A DNA stretch of 64,000 bases from assembly GCA_951799405.1 (NCBI GenBank), contig OX637343.1:18392524-18456523 (forward strand), written 5' to 3'. Both the position numbers and the translations under genes were made by a program. The notes under the pieces were generated by a model. That model was not told where the DNA came from. It ran no database searches and saw nothing but the letters and a program-made list of their open reading frames with translations. Within the stretch, counting starts at the first letter, position 1. Each line of letters begins with the position of its first letter. Shown here piece after piece: positions 62,607 through 64,000 of the stretch. The stretch is from Agapetus fuscipes (Eukaryota; Arthropoda; Insecta; Trichoptera; Glossosomatidae).

Positions 62607-63190
62607 AGTCCGTAGTGCAGTAGTAACACTTCGGACTCTGAATGGAAGGTTGTGGATTCGAATGCTAGCGGAGCACACAAAATATACCATTTATCCTTGT
62701 AATTTATCCTTTGTCGGGGTTATAGCCGCGGGGGCCAAGAGGGCTGATCTTTCTAGCGTGTTTCGAATGGAACAACGTTGGTTCGATCCCCGCTTGGGTC
62801 ACTTGACTTTAACTTTGACCCTGGTTCAACAGATGCTATTGGGTAATTATTATTTAATCATTCATTAATAATAAACAATAATGAATTATTAAATGATGAT
62901 ATTAATACCTGTTTCTGGCCAGGCAGAATAGGTTGGTGAATTGCATTCCTCTTCACAATTTTTTTTTTTAATTAAAAAATATATATATATGTATGTATAT
63001 ATATAACCAGTAAATACTAAATATACCAGATCCTCGATTGATAGATTGGTTGATTTTAGGTTTTGGTTTCAATTTGTAAATACACATGCAGCATTTGTTA
63101 GTGCGATTTTACAAGTGTGTGCTTGTGAGAATGCACTTTATATGAATCTTAAAGTTAACATACCTTTTCAACTTAGATTATAGATTGTGG
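62607..63190 (+). mobile_element. Triple-module SINE: S2 head, S3 body, FamA tail
   Basis: S2 head at 62610-62680 (GTCCGTAGTGCAGTAGTAAC; GGACTCTGAATGG) runs into S3 at about 62712 (GTTATAGCCGCGGGGGCC; GTTGGTTCGATCCC; CCCTGGTTCAACAGATGC; TGGCCAGGCAGAATAGG). After an AT-rich spacer with (AT)n it continues as FamA 3' part at 63045-63188 (ACACATGCAGCATTTG; CTTAGATTATAGATTG). Confidence 0.75.
62972..63006. repeat. AT-rich microsatellite
   Basis: TATATATATATGTATGTATATATATA between the S3 part and the FamA tail; 26 bases summarised here as (TA)n with TG interruptions. Confidence 0.8.
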
Positions 63191-63204
63191 TTATCAAGCG
63201 CAAA

Positions 63205-63290
63205 ACTTTGCCGGTTCACTTTGCCAATGTCACCCCTGTGTCAGGAAAGGTCGGCTAAAGTTGTAGGGCTTATATTCATTTATATATTCA
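63205..63290 (+). repeat. FamA core fragment
   Basis: GGTTCACTTTGCCAATGTC to GGGCTTATATTCATTTATA; head and tail missing. Confidence 0.8.
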
Positions 63291-63344
63291 ATGTCTTTCA
63301 AATTTCTTCAAATACAGTAAAAAAGTACGAAAGTTCAATAATAA

Positions 63345-63595
63345 TCTGCAATCTATAGTGCAAAGATATATTAACATTCAAAACACATATCAAATGCATG
63401 CCCACAAACAGACACTTGTAAGTTCGCACATACAAATGCTGAGTGTGTACTAGTAATTAAAAATCAAAACCTCAAATGAACATAAGCCCTGCAACTTTTG
63501 CCGACCTTCCCTGGAACAGGGGTGACATTGAGCAACTGAACTATTTTTTACAGTATGTGTGGTCAGCGCCATACCAACCTATAAGTCAAGGTATG
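63345..63595 (-). repeat. FamA copy
   Basis: Tail ATCTATAGTGCAAAGATAT, head CCTATAAGTCAAGGTATG; complete. Confidence 0.92.
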
Positions 63596-63611
63596 CGTGT
63601 AATTAATAACA

Positions 63612-63748
63612 TTCTAATCTAATCTAAGTTGTAAAGATATGCAACATTGGGGATTCACATTAGATGCATTCTCACAACACGTTTTACACGCAGAACCATT
63701 TTCTACAACATGGGTGGTCAGCCGCAAATCAACCTATAAGTCAATGAA
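63612..63748 (-). repeat. FamA copy with internal deletion
   Basis: Tail TCTAATCTAATCTAAGTTG; about 100 bases missing between CTCACAACACG and AACCATTTTCTACAAC; head CCTATAAGTCAATG. Same strand as the previous copy and head-to-tail with it. Confidence 0.88.
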
Positions 63749-64000
63749 TATACACAACAAATTACATTTAAAAATAAACATCTAGATAATTTACAATTTC
63801 CAAAAAAGGTTTTCGATCTCTATAATAATTTGGAAGCTCCCATACACCCAATAGAGTAATAATAATAGTATTATTATTTGGTTTCAAAGCCACGCGAACA
63901 CGTGAAAGTTAAACTCCAAGTATGAAAGTCAACGTTTTAACTGAGCCGCGGCGCATACACATAATGTATCAAGAATAAAGCAGCACCTCTCACGAGCGTC

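Overview
This is an animal nuclear DNA window, most likely from an arthropod and probably an insect. It is AT-rich, almost gene-free and packed with transposable elements. A truncated 5S rRNA sequence (61955-62034) has the insect-type 3' end, and the LINE, gypsy, Helitron and hAT relatives are those common in insects. I cannot name the species. There is no prokaryotic operon, CRISPR array or intact tRNA gene.

The only host gene I can support is one terminal coding exon on the minus strand at 60959-61169. It encodes the C-terminal 69 residues of a replication factor C subunit, best matching RFC4, with a splice acceptor at one end and an AATAAA signal about 75 bases past the stop. Its GC-rich codons stand out from the flanks. 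Everything to its right would be its intron.

Names used below. FamA: a dispersed repeat of about 240 bases ending in (TTAGAT)n, present about 25-30 times. It follows the stop codon of the same LINE at about the same distance in three places, so I read it as that LINE's 3' UTR. S1: a tRNA-derived SINE of about 330 bases (Gly-UCC-like anticodon loop) ending TTAGTTGCGTTGCG. S2: a tRNA-Gln(CTG)-derived SINE of about 260 bases. S3: a tRNA-Ser/Leu-like SINE. RepB, RepC, RepE, RepF: smaller dispersed repeats.

Layout. 1-13.6 kb: minisatellites of 49, 48, 90/94 and 14 bp units, SINEs, a 289-bp palindrome made of palindromes, and FamA copies. 13.6-18.1 kb: a 4.2-kb Ty3/gypsy element with LTRs identical by eye, inserted into an S1 copy; its gag is fused in frame to the RNase H region with the reverse transcriptase core deleted. 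18-30 kb: LINE remnants, a 14-bp minisatellite and three hAT elements with 8-bp target duplications, one of them (3.2 kb) splitting a 91-bp minisatellite. 31-36 kb: FamA copies in head-to-tail runs. 36.4-39.4 kb: the most complete LINE (endonuclease plus reverse transcriptase), split by an S1 and joined to an inverted second LINE endonuclease. 40-50 kb: a LINE 3' end whose tail is shared with S2, a 25-bp minisatellite, and SINE/FamA chimeras. 52-60 kb: a Helitron, foldback elements, and a ZMYM1-like hAT transposon carrying a Penelope-like insertion. 60-64 kb: the RFC exon, the 5S fragment and composite SINEs.

The strongest signal outside known classes is modularity. tRNA heads, SINE bodies and LINE 3' tails are recombined repeatedly, with a shared breakpoint after GACCAAGCTCG(T/C)A in S2. 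One S2-S1 heterodimer occurs at two loci with the same junction and the same internal deletion.
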